From UBA1822 sp963634795 (GTDB lineage Bacteria > Bacillota > Negativicutes > Veillonellales > Dialisteraceae), in the NCBI GenBank assembly GCA_963634795.1, contig CAVHDO010000024.1, forward strand, positions 1 to 16,453: a stretch of 16,453 nucleotides of DNA. The letters run 5' to 3'. Under the pieces are notes generated by a model. That model had not been told where the DNA came from. It worked only from the letters and a program-made list of their open reading frames with translations, and made no database searches. The stretch's first letter is position 1. The number at the start of each line of letters is the position of its first letter. Below, piece after piece: positions 1-7,278 of the stretch. A program made the position numbers and the translations under genes.

Positions 1-3
1 TTG

Positions 4-43
4 CTTCGTTTCCTTTCTTTCCCGGGAAAGAAAGGAAATGAAG
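4..43. repeat. 40-bp near-perfect palindrome
   Basis: The centre lies between positions 23 and 24 (CCC|GGG). Positions 9-38 are a perfect inverted repeat (pyrimidine arm, then purine arm), and pairing resumes to 4-43 with one G-T pair at 8/39. As RNA it would fold into one long stem closed by a CCGG turn. No T-run follows on either strand, so it is not a textbook intrinsic terminator, although it may end the unseen upstream gene's transcript or protect an RNA end. Seen directly; the function is unknown. Confidence 0.8.
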
Positions 44-61
44 TGCTGTAAGGAGTTCTGT

Positions 62-175
62 ATGAAAACATCGTACATGATTCGCGCCGTCAGGCGCATG
101 CTGCAAAGCAGCATAACTCATCACCGAAAGGTGCATATAAGAAAATTATCCTGCATGATTTCATGCGGAAAATAG
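62..175 (+). CDS. Possible 37-residue leader peptide
   Basis: A short reading frame starts with ATG at 62, six bases after a good Shine-Dalgarno sequence (AAGGAG, 50-55), and stops with TAG at 173-175. The predicted peptide is basic (starts MKTSYMIRAV, ends SCMISCGK) and matches nothing I recognise. It lies upstream of the ispH-S1 fusion and its codons run through several hairpins (84-168), so translation would melt them. That arrangement could be a leader peptide or chance. The well-spaced ribosome site is the only positive evidence; no membrane segment or repeated regulatory codon is obvious. Confidence 0.25.
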   Translation: MKTSYMIRAVRRMLQSSITHHRKVHIRKLSCMISCGK

Positions 176-231
176 AAATTGTCATTCAGTGACAGCAGTT
201 TCATAAAAAACTTTTCCGGAAAATATTTCCG
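84..231 (+). promoter_or_regulatory. Row of six small hairpins in the ispH-S1 leader
   Basis: Six consecutive stem-loops can be drawn by eye: GCGCC/GGCGC (84-97), ATGCTGC/GCAGCAT (98-114), CACC-GAAA-GGTG with a GNRA-type tetraloop (122-133), CTGCATG/CATGCGG with one wobble pair (151-168), TGTCA/TGACA (180-194) and CGGAAA/TTTCCG (217-231). The first two abut. The last ends about ten bases before the AAGGAG of the ispH-S1 gene. It matches no riboswitch class I can recall. It may be a structured mRNA leader, possibly a target for the S1-like domains encoded downstream; that role is inference. Confidence 0.45.
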
Positions 232-252
232 AAAAAGAGAAAAGGAGAGACA

Positions 253-2178
253 ATGGAAATTTACAGAGCGCGTGCGATGGGATTTTGCTACGGCGTGAAG
301 CGCGCCATGAAAATTGCCGAGGACATGGCGCGAGCCGGAAAAAAAGCCGCGACGCTGGGGCCCCTCATTCACAATCCGCAAGTCGTGGCGCGACTTTCGG
401 CGGCCGGCGTCCCCGTTATTTCCGACATTGAAAATTTTTCCGACGAAATTGTAATAATTCGTTCGCATGGAGTTGGCCCTTTGTGCTATAATAAGGCCAA
501 GTGCAAAAATCTGACCTTGGTAGATGCCACGTGTCCTTTTGTCATGCGCAATCAGCAAATCACAAAAGAGCTCGTGGAAAAGGACCGTCAGGTTGTGCTC
601 ATCGGTGAAAAAAATCATCCGGAAATGAAGAGCGTCGCGGAATGGGCGGAAGGGAAATCCTTCTTGATCGAGACGCCGGAAGAAGCGGAACAGTTGCCGC
701 ATTTACAGGAAGCCCACATCGTCATACAGACGACATTTTCGGAGTCCTTGGCCGAAGAAATGATTCGCATCGTTTCCGAAAGAGCGGACAAAATCCACGT
801 CCACAAGACGATTTGCCGCGCGACGTCGGAGAGGCAGGAAGCTGCCAGGGATCTGGCAAAGGACATGGACGTCATGATTGTCATCGGAGGACGCAACAGC
901 GCCAATACCACTCGCCTCGCAGAAGTGTGCAGAGCCGAGGGCGCCAGGACCTATCACATTGAGACGGCGGAGGAGCTTTCTCCCCGATGGTTTCATGGCC
1001 GGGACAAGATTGGCATCACAGCCGGTGCTTCCACGCCGGACTGGATCATAGAGGAGGTAGTCAGTATTATGGAAGACATGAAAGAATTGTTGGAAGCCGA
1101 GGAAACCAATCTCGATGTAAAGAAAGGCAGCGTCGTCACGGGGACTGTCGTCGAGATCGACAAGGAAAAGGCGATGATTTCCTTCGGGTACAAGACGGAG
1201 GCTGTGCTCCCGGCGCATGAGTATGCATTCCCGGCGCCGGAGGATCTGAGCGAAATCCTGCACGTGGGCGATGAAGTCCGCGTCCAGGTGATCAATGCGA
1301 TTCGCGAAGACAGCCCGATTTTCGTATCCAAAATCAAGGTGGATCGTCTGGCCGATTGGGATGTCGTGGAAGAGGCTTTCGAAAAGAATGAAACCGTCGA
1401 ATGTAAGGGTATCGAGGCGATTAAGGTCGGGCTGCTGGTCCAGATCAAAGCGCTTCGCGGCTTCATTCCGCTGTCTCAGGGCGATCTCCGCTTCGTGCAT
1501 TCCCTCGCGTCTTTGCAGGGGAAGACGTTCCCGGCGAAAATCCTGGAAGTCGACCGCGCGAAGAATCGTTTGGTCCTGTCCCGCAAGGCGGTGCTGGAAG
1601 AAGCGCGCTCGGGTGAGCTGGATGCCATCGAAGCGGCCTACGAAAACGGCGACGTTTTGAAAGGCGTTGTCAAGAAAATCATGCCGTACGGCGCTTTCAT
1701 CAGCGTGAACGGCGTGGAAGGACTTCTGCACATTTCCGATATTTCCTGGAAGAAGATTGCCAAGGTCGAGGATGTCTTGGCGCCGGAGCAGGAAATTGAT
1801 GTCAAAATCAAATCGTTCGACAAGGAAAAGCAGAGAATTTCCTTCACGCACAAGGAATGCGTGCCGGATCCGTGGGAAACGACCGTGCGCGAGCTGGCGA
1901 TTGACGATGTCGTGGACGCGAAGGTCGTCAAAGTGTTGGATTTCGGCGTAATTGTGGAAATCGCGGGCGGTCTCACGGGACTGCTTCACATCAATGAGAT
2001 GACAGAAGATCGCAATGCGAAGCCGAGCGATATTTGTGTGCTGGGCGATGATATCGTCGTGCGCATCATCGGCATCGATGAAAACAGAAAACGGATCAGC
2101 TTCTCTCTCGTGGAAGCGCCGTTGCATGAAGGTGAAGCTGCGCCGGCGGAAGAAGCCGCGGCAGCGGAAGAAGAATAA
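253..2178 (+). CDS. ispH: IspH (HMB-PP reductase) fused to four S1 RNA-binding domains
   Basis: The N-terminal part (about residues 1-278) is 4-hydroxy-3-methylbut-2-enyl diphosphate reductase, the last step of the MEP isoprenoid pathway, making IPP and DMAPP with a 4Fe-4S cluster. The three cluster cysteines are visible: C12 (GFCYGV), C94 (DATCPF) and C188 (TICRATSERQ). H40 and the NHPE motif (121-124) fit the active site. After a linker come four S1/OB-fold repeats, starting near residues 292, 376, 461 and 548; the third and fourth carry the typical G-LLHI core. The tail is Glu/Ala-rich. The 641-residue fusion is a known architecture in Clostridia and Negativicutes. The start is set by AAGGAG at 242-247. 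The S1 part presumably binds mRNA or ribosomes; whether it replaces a separate RpsA cannot be judged here. Confidence 0.96.
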   Translation: MEIYRARAMGFCYGVKRAMKIAEDMARAGKKAATLGPLIHNPQVVARLSAAGVPVISDIENFSDEIVIIRSHGVGPLCYNKAKCKNLTLVDATCPFVMRNQQITKELVEKDRQVVLIGEKNHPEMKSVAEWAEGKSFLIETPEEAEQLPHLQEAHIVIQTTFSESLAEEMIRIVSERADKIHVHKTICRATSERQEAARDLAKDMDVMIVIGGRNSANTTRLAEVCRAEGARTYHIETAEELSPRWFHGRDKIGITAGASTPDWIIEEVVSIMEDMKELLEAEETNLDVKKGSVVTGTVVEIDKEKAMISFGYKTEAVLPAHEYAFPAPEDLSEILHVGDEVRVQVINAIREDSPIFVSKIKVDRLADWDVVEEAFEKNETVECKGIEAIKVGLLVQIKALRGFIPLSQGDLRFVHSLASLQGKTFPAKILEVDRAKNRLVLSRKAVLEEARSGELDAIEAAYENGDVLKGVVKKIMPYGAFISVNGVEGLLHISDISWKKIAKVEDVLAPEQEIDVKIKSFDKEKQRISFTHKECVPDPWETTVRELAIDDVVDAKVVKVLDFGVIVEIAGGLTGLLHINEMTEDRNAKPSDICVLGDDIVVRIIGIDENRKRISFSLVEAPLHEGEAAPAEEAAAAEEE

Positions 2179-2229
2179 GCAAAAAATAAGACCCCAAGGC
2201 CGCACCCCGGTGCGGGGCGGGATGAGAAT

Positions 2230-2264
2230 GCGGCAGTCAGTGTTTTTGGCTGCCGCTGTTCTTT
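2230..2264 (+). terminator. Probable weak intrinsic terminator after ispH-S1
   Basis: The 7-bp stem GCGGCAG/CTGCCGC (2230-2236 and 2250-2256) has a 13-base loop and is followed by TGTTCTTTT. A second, GC-rich hairpin (CCGCAC/GTGCGG, about 2200-2215) precedes it without a T-run. Together they probably reduce transcription from ispH-S1 into der, although the T-run is broken and readthrough is likely. Confidence 0.5.
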
Positions 2265-2318
2265 TATGGGAAGAAATATTCGTTTCACAGAATCGTATCA
2301 ATTGGGAAAGTACAGCGT

Positions 2319-3647
2319 ATGAGCAAACCACTTGTGGCCATCGTCGGCAGGCCGAATGTAGGCAAATCCACTTTGATCAATGGGCTCGCCCGGCGTCGCG
2401 TGTCCATCGTCGAGGACATTCCGGGCGTGACGCGTGACCGGATTTATTGCGATGTCAAATGGCTGGATTGGGATTTCACTTTGATCGATACCGGCGGCAT
2501 CGAGTTTCGTGATGCGCCCGATCAGGTCGTCGACGGGATTCGGCGGCAGGCGCAGTTGGCGATGGAAGAAGCGGACGTGATTATTTTCGTCACGGATGCG
2601 CGGAGCGGCGTCACGCAAGATGATGAAATGATTGCGGGGATGCTTCGCCGGACGGGGAAACCGGTGGTGCTGGCCGTCAATAAAGTCGACAGTCCGAATC
2701 AGGAAACGGATGTGTACGAATTTTACAATTTGGGGCTCGGCGATCCGCAAGGGATTTCCGCGGTGAATCATTTGTCGTTCGGTGATTTGCTGGATCGCAT
2801 CGTTTCCTATTTTCCTCCCGCGGAGGTGCGCGACGAAAATGCGCCGATTCGCGCCGCGATCATCGGTCGTCCGAATGTGGGGAAATCCACGCTCATCAAT
2901 GCGCTCTTGGGCTATGAACGCTCGCTTGTCGCCGATGAATGGGGGACGACGCGTGACGCCGTTGATTCGCTTTGGAAATACCAAGGGAAAGAATTTATTC
3001 TGGTCGATACGGCCGGAATGCGGCGCAAGGGAAAAATCACGGACACGCTGGAGCATTACAGCGTCATCCGTTCTATCCGTGCCATCGATAATTGCGACGT
3101 CGCTGTTTTGCTCTTGGACGCCGTCGATCAGGTGACGGAGCAGGATAAACGCATCGCGGGCTACGTACACGAAGCGGGGAAGGGGCTCATTCTCCTCGTC
3201 AATAAATGGGATAAGGTCGAAAAAGACACGAATACCATGGTGCATTACACGGAGGACATTCGAAAAGCGCTTCCTTTTGCGCAATACGCGCCTGTGCTCT
3301 ACGGTTCGGCGCTCACGAAACAGCGTATTCATCGGCTGGCCGAGCTTCTCGAATTTGTGGCCGATCAGCACAGCATGCGGATTTCCACCGCCGTCCTGAA
3401 CGATTTGCTCGACGATGCGAAAATGGTGTATCCGCCGCCGGCGCATGCGGGGCGCGTCGCGAAAATTTATTACATGACCGAGGTCGGCATTCGTCCGCCG
3501 ACATTCGTGCTTTTTGCCAATGACGCGAATTTGATTCATTTCTCGTACATTCGTTTCTTGGAAAATCGGCTCAGGGAATCGTTCGGTTTTGAAGGGACGC
3601 CCATTCGCATTGTCGTGCGCAGCAAGAAAGACGAAGGCGACGCATGA
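2319..3647 (+). CDS. der: Ribosome-assembly GTPase Der (EngA)
   Basis: Der is an essential double GTPase needed for late 50S ribosomal subunit assembly. Both G domains are intact. Domain 1 has a P-loop GRPNVGKS at residues 10-17, DTGG at 57-60 and NKVD at 121-124. Domain 2 has GRPNVGKS at 183-190, DTAGM at 230-234 and NKWD at 295-298. The C-terminal KH-like domain occupies about residues 352-442. The length of 442 matches the family. The start ATG at 2319 has only a weak purine stretch (GGGAAAG) upstream, but the protein begins exactly as homologues do. The stop overlaps the plsY start (ATGA), which indicates translational coupling. Confidence 0.97.
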   Translation: MSKPLVAIVGRPNVGKSTLINGLARRRVSIVEDIPGVTRDRIYCDVKWLDWDFTLIDTGGIEFRDAPDQVVDGIRRQAQLAMEEADVIIFVTDARSGVTQDDEMIAGMLRRTGKPVVLAVNKVDSPNQETDVYEFYNLGLGDPQGISAVNHLSFGDLLDRIVSYFPPAEVRDENAPIRAAIIGRPNVGKSTLINALLGYERSLVADEWGTTRDAVDSLWKYQGKEFILVDTAGMRRKGKITDTLEHYSVIRSIRAIDNCDVAVLLLDAVDQVTEQDKRIAGYVHEAGKGLILLVNKWDKVEKDTNTMVHYTEDIRKALPFAQYAPVLYGSALTKQRIHRLAELLEFVADQHSMRISTAVLNDLLDDAKMVYPPPAHAGRVAKIYYMTEVGIRPPTFVLFANDANLIHFSYIRFLENRLRESFGFEGTPIRIVVRSKKDEGDA

Positions 3648-4240
3648 CGACGGCGCTTCTCTGCCTATTGGCGTATCTCATCGGCTCCGTCCCGTGCGGG
3701 TATCTCATCGGGAAATGGATTTATCGGACGGATTTGCGCACGGTCGGCAGCGGCAATATCGGGGCGACCAATGCGTACCGCGCGTTCGGGCTTCCGGCAG
3801 CGGCCGCTGTGCTTTTCTGCGATTTGTCCAAAGGCATTTTGGCCGTATGGCTCGGCGAACCCGATATACAGACGGCGCTTCTTTGCGCGATTTGCGCGCT
3901 GATTGGAAACGATTGGTCCGTTTTCCTGAAATTCAAAAGCGGGCGCGGCGTGGCATGCGGGCTCGGACTTTTTCTCTACCTGTGCCCGGCGGCGGCGGGA
4001 CTCGGCTTGGCGCTGTGGGCCGTCATTTTCGCGGTGACGCGTCTGGTTTCCTTGGCTTCCGTCTGTGCCGCGGCGTGCATTCCGCTTTTCGTGTGGTTTC
4101 TGGGATACGAGCCGCCATACATTTATTTTTCCGTGGCGGCCGCGGCGATTGTGATTGGGAAACACAAAGACAATATCGGACGACTGCTGCGCGGAGAAGA
4201 AAAGAAAATCACGAGCCGGAAATCGGATGAAACCAAATAA
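3644..4240 (+). CDS. plsY: Glycerol-3-phosphate acyltransferase PlsY
   Basis: PlsY is an integral membrane enzyme that transfers an acyl group from acyl-phosphate to glycerol-3-phosphate, making lysophosphatidate. The 198 residues are hydrophobic and polytopic. Motif 1 (GSGNIGATNAYR, 35-46), the DLSKG stretch (60-64) and motif 3 (H174 to L182, with N177 and R180) are well preserved. Motif 2 (about 88-104) is unusual: the expected GH..P and GGKGVAT read GNDWS and SGRGVAC. The start overlaps the der stop by four bases. gpsA, which makes its substrate, follows 57 bases later, a functionally sensible order. The identification is secure; the motif 2 changes deserve checking. Confidence 0.94.
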   Translation: MTTALLCLLAYLIGSVPCGYLIGKWIYRTDLRTVGSGNIGATNAYRAFGLPAAAAVLFCDLSKGILAVWLGEPDIQTALLCAICALIGNDWSVFLKFKSGRGVACGLGLFLYLCPAAAGLGLALWAVIFAVTRLVSLASVCAAACIPLFVWFLGYEPPYIYFSVAAAAIVIGKHKDNIGRLLRGEEKKITSRKSDETK

Positions 4241-4297
4241 AGGAAATTTCCGTTTCCGAAAAATCGAACGGGAACGATTTGTCGTGGGAGGGCGTTC

Positions 4298-5326
4298 ATG
4301 AAGATAGCAATGATTGGAGCCGGCAGCTGGGGGACGGCCATGGTGCGTCTCTTGGCGATGCGAAACGAAGACGTCTGGCTCTACTGCCGGAAACCGGAGA
4401 CAGCGCGTCGCTTGCAAGAGACGCATGAAAACGAGACATACCTTCCCGGCGTGAAAATCCCCGAAAGCGTCCGCATCACGAGCGATTTGGAAGAAGCGGC
4501 GCGGGGCGCGGAATGCGTTATTTTGTGCACACCGGCCGGCGCGGCGGGGAAAACTTGCGAAACTCTTTTGCCGTATCTTTCGCAAAACGTGACGGTCGCG
4601 TCTGCTTCCAAGGGGTTGGCCGATGACAGCGGATGCCGCATTTCAGAAGTAATCGGAGAGACGCTCGCAGGGAAAACGGATCGCATCGTCGTCATTTCCG
4701 GTCCGAATCATGCCGAAGAAATCGGGAGGGGATGCCCGGCGGCCACCGTCGCGGCAGGGACGAATCCGCAAGCCACAGAGCTCATTCAGGATATTTTTAT
4801 GGGGCCGGTCTTTCGCGTGTATAGAAATGATGACATTATCGGCGTGGAATATGGCGGCAGCTTGAAAAATATCATTGCGATTGCCTGCGGACTTTTGGAT
4901 GGGCTTCATTTCGGAGACAACAGCCGTGCGGCGCTGATGACGCGGGGGCTGGTGGAAATGACGCGGTTCGGCACGTATCACGGTGCGAAAATGAGTACCT
5001 TTTTCGGGCTTTCCGGCATGGGGGATCTTGTGGCGACCTGCATCAGCGAGCACAGCCGCAATCACACGGCCGGCGTATTGCTGGCACAGGGAAAAACAAT
5101 CGAGGACATCCTTTCCGGCACGCAAATGGTCGTCGAAGGCGTGCGGACGACGAGAATCGTCCATGACATCGCCGAAAAAGAAGGCATCAGTATGCCGATT
5201 ACCCATGAAATGTATCACGTGATTCGCGGAGACTACACGGCGGCGGAAGCCATCGAGCACCTGATGAATCGCGCGAAAAAAGCGGAAACGGAAGAACATC
5301 TCCCCGGAAGCGAATTGAATTTGTAA
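4298..5326 (+). CDS. gpsA: NAD(P)-dependent glycerol-3-phosphate dehydrogenase
   Basis: This soluble enzyme reduces dihydroxyacetone phosphate to sn-glycerol-3-phosphate, the backbone for phospholipids and the substrate of PlsY encoded just upstream. The Rossmann motif GAGSWG lies at residues 7-12, the SGPNHAEE motif at 134-141, and the conserved lysine (GGSLKN) at 190. The family segment GLSGMGDLVATC follows in the C-terminal helical domain. Length 342, with a short C-terminal extension rich in K and E. The start is supported by GGGAGGG a few bases upstream. It probably shares a transcript with der and plsY. Confidence 0.96.
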   Translation: MKIAMIGAGSWGTAMVRLLAMRNEDVWLYCRKPETARRLQETHENETYLPGVKIPESVRITSDLEEAARGAECVILCTPAGAAGKTCETLLPYLSQNVTVASASKGLADDSGCRISEVIGETLAGKTDRIVVISGPNHAEEIGRGCPAATVAAGTNPQATELIQDIFMGPVFRVYRNDDIIGVEYGGSLKNIIAIACGLLDGLHFGDNSRAALMTRGLVEMTRFGTYHGAKMSTFFGLSGMGDLVATCISEHSRNHTAGVLLAQGKTIEDILSGTQMVVEGVRTTRIVHDIAEKEGISMPITHEMYHVIRGDYTAAEAIEHLMNRAKKAETEEHLPGSELNL

Positions 5327-5351
5327 GATGACATGACTCTTGTTTCCGCAA

Positions 5352-5379
5352 TTGAAGAAATTTCAAACTATGATATAAT
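5352..5379 (+). promoter_or_regulatory. Promoter of rsmD-coaD
   Basis: TTGAAG (5352-5357), a 16-base spacer and TATAAT (5374-5379) form a sigma-70-type promoter. TG at 5371-5372 makes an extended -10. The start codon of rsmD is 15 bases beyond the -10 box, so the mRNA leader is very short. Confidence 0.75.
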
Positions 5380-5394
5380 ACGTAGGTAGAAGCC

Positions 5395-5955
5395 ATGTTG
5401 AGAATCATCGGAGGCAGCGCCAAAGGCACCGTCCTTTCCGCGCCGCCGGGTCTGGCGACAAGACCGACTTTGGGAAGGACGCGCGAAAGCATTTTCAATG
5501 TGCTCTCCAATGTGGGAATCTTGGAAACGCGAGTGTTGGACATTTTTGCCGGAACCGGCGCCATGGGATTGGAAGCCCTTTCACGCGGTGCGAAGAGCGC
5601 CACTTTCATCGACAAAGCGACCGGGCGCCTCTTGCGGGAGAACGCCGTGAAATGCCATCTCGAAGCGCGTGCGGACATTCTGGCACGGGACGCCGCGGCG
5701 GCAGTTTCCTCCCTTCGCGGCCGTGAATTTGATTATATTTTTATGGATCCGCCCTATCAAAAGGGATATATCCAAACCATACTGAGCCAAGTCTTGGCAG
5801 CGGAGCTTCCGGCGGACGGCGCGATTCTCATCGTCGAGCATCACGCAGACGAACCGATGGCGCTCGATGCTTTCGGCGACAGCTTGTCCGTATGGAAACA
5901 GAAACAGGCGCGCGACACCTGCGTGACCTACCTTCACTACACAAAGCAAAGGTGA
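5395..5955 (+). CDS. rsmD: 16S rRNA (guanine-N2-)-methyltransferase RsmD
   Basis: RsmD methylates G966 (E. coli numbering) of 16S rRNA with S-adenosylmethionine. The N-terminus reads MLRIIGGSAKG as in the family, followed by the RPT...RESIFN segment (23-34). The SAM-binding loop FAGTGAMGLEALSRGA is at 51-66 and the catalytic DPPY at 118-121. Length 186 is normal. The start ATG is preceded by AGGTAG. coaD begins five bases after the stop, the common rsmD-coaD pairing in Firmicutes, so the two are co-transcribed. Confidence 0.95.
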   Translation: MLRIIGGSAKGTVLSAPPGLATRPTLGRTRESIFNVLSNVGILETRVLDIFAGTGAMGLEALSRGAKSATFIDKATGRLLRENAVKCHLEARADILARDAAAAVSSLRGREFDYIFMDPPYQKGYIQTILSQVLAAELPADGAILIVEHHADEPMALDAFGDSLSVWKQKQARDTCVTYLHYTKQR

Positions 5956-5959
5956 ACTC

Positions 5960-6454
5960 ATGAAAATAGCCATTTGCCCCGGGAGCTTCGATCCTGTCAC
6001 TTACGGGCATCTCAATATCATTGAAAGAAGCGCGGCGCTCATCGATAAACTCATCGTCGCCGTCTTCGTGAATCCGAATAAAAAAAGCATGTTCACCATG
6101 GGCGAACGGCTCGATATGCTTCGGGAAGTCACAAAAGATTATCCGAATGTCGAAGTCGACGCCTTTGAAGGACTTTTGAATGAATATGCCGAAGCGCAAA
6201 ACTGCCGCCTTCTCATCCGCGGTCTCCGCGCTTTCAGCGATTTTGAGTATGAATTTCAGCGAGCGCTTCTTTTGAAACAAGTCGCGCCGAGTCTGGAAAC
6301 GGCCTTTTTCATGACCGAAGGAAAATATTCGTATCTATCCTCCACCGGCGTCCGAGAACTCGCCTGCTTCGGCGGCGATCTCAGCCAGCTGGTGCCACCC
6401 TATGTCGAACAAGTCATCCGGAAAAAATTTCCATTCAAGAAAGGCGAGGCGTAA
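5960..6454 (+). CDS. coaD: Phosphopantetheine adenylyltransferase
   Basis: CoaD joins ATP and 4'-phosphopantetheine to form dephospho-CoA, the penultimate step of coenzyme A synthesis. The nucleotidyltransferase motif PGSFDPVTYGH covers residues 7-17 (T14 and H17 in TxGH). RGLRAFSDFEYE (87-98) and SSTGVREL (127-134) are the other family signatures. Length 164 is typical. AAAGGTGA lies just before the ATG. The next gene starts two bases after the stop, so translation is likely coupled. Confidence 0.97.
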   Translation: MKIAICPGSFDPVTYGHLNIIERSAALIDKLIVAVFVNPNKKSMFTMGERLDMLREVTKDYPNVEVDAFEGLLNEYAEAQNCRLLIRGLRAFSDFEYEFQRALLLKQVAPSLETAFFMTEGKYSYLSSTGVRELACFGGDLSQLVPPYVEQVIRKKFPFKKGEA

Positions 6455-6456
6455 CA

Positions 6457-6921
6457 ATGGACACAAAGAAATTATTGGCAGAACTCGAAAGCGTCGTGAA
6501 GAATGCGGGCGACGTCCCCTTCACAAATAAAAAAATGGTGGACAAGGAAGATATCATCCGTATCATCGACGCCATCAATCAGTCCCTACCCAATGAGCTT
6601 GACAACGCCAAGCGCGTCGTGGCCGACAAAGAACGCATTCTTTTGGAAGCCGAGAAAAAAGCCGACGACCAGATTGCGCAGGCCAAAGATTACATCGCCC
6701 GCATCACGGACGAAAACGAACTCGTGAAGCAGGCGCAAGACCGCGCGAACCAGATTCTCACCGCGGCCAATCAAGCGGCCGAAGAACTGGAAACGAAATC
6801 CGTCACCTACGCGAGCGACGTGATGAAATACGTGGAAACGCAAATGGAAGACATGCTGGAAACGCTCAAAAAGAATCACCAAAGTTTGATTGATTCTAAT
6901 GCGAATCGGACGAAGCAATAA
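6457..6921 (+). CDS. Conserved coiled-coil protein downstream of coaD
   Basis: This is a 154-residue soluble, charged protein without a signal peptide or membrane segment. Residues from about 45 to 150 are almost entirely helical heptad-like sequence rich in K, E, A, D and Q, which suggests a long coiled coil. The first 40 residues hold an amphipathic region ending near DIIRIIDAINQSLP. Proteins of this kind next to coaD in Firmicutes are often labelled 'ATPase' or 'ATP synthase subunit B-like', but there is no membrane anchor and no nucleotide-binding motif here, so those labels are not supported. It is tightly coupled to coaD and ends the operon. A scaffold or DivIVA-like role is conceivable but unproven. 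Confidence 0.85.
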   Translation: MDTKKLLAELESVVKNAGDVPFTNKKMVDKEDIIRIIDAINQSLPNELDNAKRVVADKERILLEAEKKADDQIAQAKDYIARITDENELVKQAQDRANQILTAANQAAEELETKSVTYASDVMKYVETQMEDMLETLKKNHQSLIDSNANRTKQ

Positions 6922-6950
6922 GAATCTAAGGGATAAAAGATTTCTATTGG

Positions 6951-7002
6951 TACCGACTTTCCGATGATAAGTTTTGCTTGTCATTGGAAGGCCGGTATTT
7001 TT
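6951..7002 (+). terminator. Intrinsic terminator of the rsmD-coaD operon
   Basis: The left arm starts TACCG at 6951 and the right arm ends CGGTA at 6997. Inner pairs are CTTTCC/GGAAGG and ATGA/TCAT, with a small internal bulge. TTTTT follows. It separates the operon from the tRNA-Arg promoter. Confidence 0.8.
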
Positions 7003-7013
7003 GCGTGTTGCGG

Positions 7014-7042
7014 TTGAGAAAAGGCAACGTCCGTGATATAAT
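7014..7042 (+). promoter_or_regulatory. Promoter of tRNA-Arg
   Basis: TTGAGA (7014-7019), 17-base spacer, TATAAT (7037-7042), with an extended -10 TG at 7034-7035. The tRNA starts 15 bases after the -10 box. Confidence 0.8.
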
Positions 7043-7057
7043 AATTTCGTTATTCAT

Positions 7058-7133
7058 GCGCTTATAGCTCAGTGGATAGAGCACCGGTCTCCGGAACCGG
7101 GTGTCGGGGGTTCGAATCTCTCTAAGCGCACCA
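7058..7133 (+). tRNA. tRNA-Arg (anticodon CCG)
   Basis: A full cloverleaf of 76 bases: acceptor stem GCGCTTA/TAAGCGC, D arm with AGCTCAGTGGATAGAGC, anticodon stem CCGGT/ACCGG with loop CTCCGGA (anticodon CCG at 7091-7093, reading CGG), T arm with GGTTCGAATC, and encoded CCA at 7131-7133. It has its own promoter and terminator, so it is a single-gene unit. Confidence 0.96.
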
Positions 7134-7139
7134 AAATAA

Positions 7140-7166
7140 AAACCGATCCTGTTGGGTCGGTTTTTT
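7140..7166 (+). terminator. Intrinsic terminator of tRNA-Arg
   Basis: A 10-bp stem (AAACCGATCC with GGGTCGGTTT, one T-G pair), loop TGTT, and a T-run at 7161-7166. It begins seven bases after the tRNA CCA. Confidence 0.92.
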
Positions 7167-7238
7167 GTGTGTTTTTTGATTTATTTTAAGTTTTTGGTAA
7201 GGGCGGCGAGTGTGGCTGGGACTTGATTTTCTTTGTTT

Positions 7239-7278
7239 CAAACTAAAAGAGCTCCTCTACAGAAGCTCTTTTAGTTTG
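7239..7278 (-). terminator. Probable terminator of tRNA-Gly (possibly bidirectional)
   Basis: A perfect 15-bp stem (7239-7253 with 7264-7278) with a 10-base loop. The 3' arm on the minus strand is U-rich (CTCTTTTAGTTTG), but there is no further T-run beyond it. The stem's outer pair uses bases of the encoded CCA of tRNA-Gly (7277-7280), so the terminator stem touches the mature tRNA 3' end. Confidence 0.65.

Noticed and set aside
487..492. TATAAT inside ispH as an internal promoter
   Set aside because: There is no -35 box at a suitable distance and it lies in well-supported coding sequence.
703..2331. Long open frame (542 codons) on the minus strand opposite ispH-S1
   Set aside because: It is a shadow of the well-supported plus-strand gene; its translation is rich in R, H and D and has no recognisable domain.
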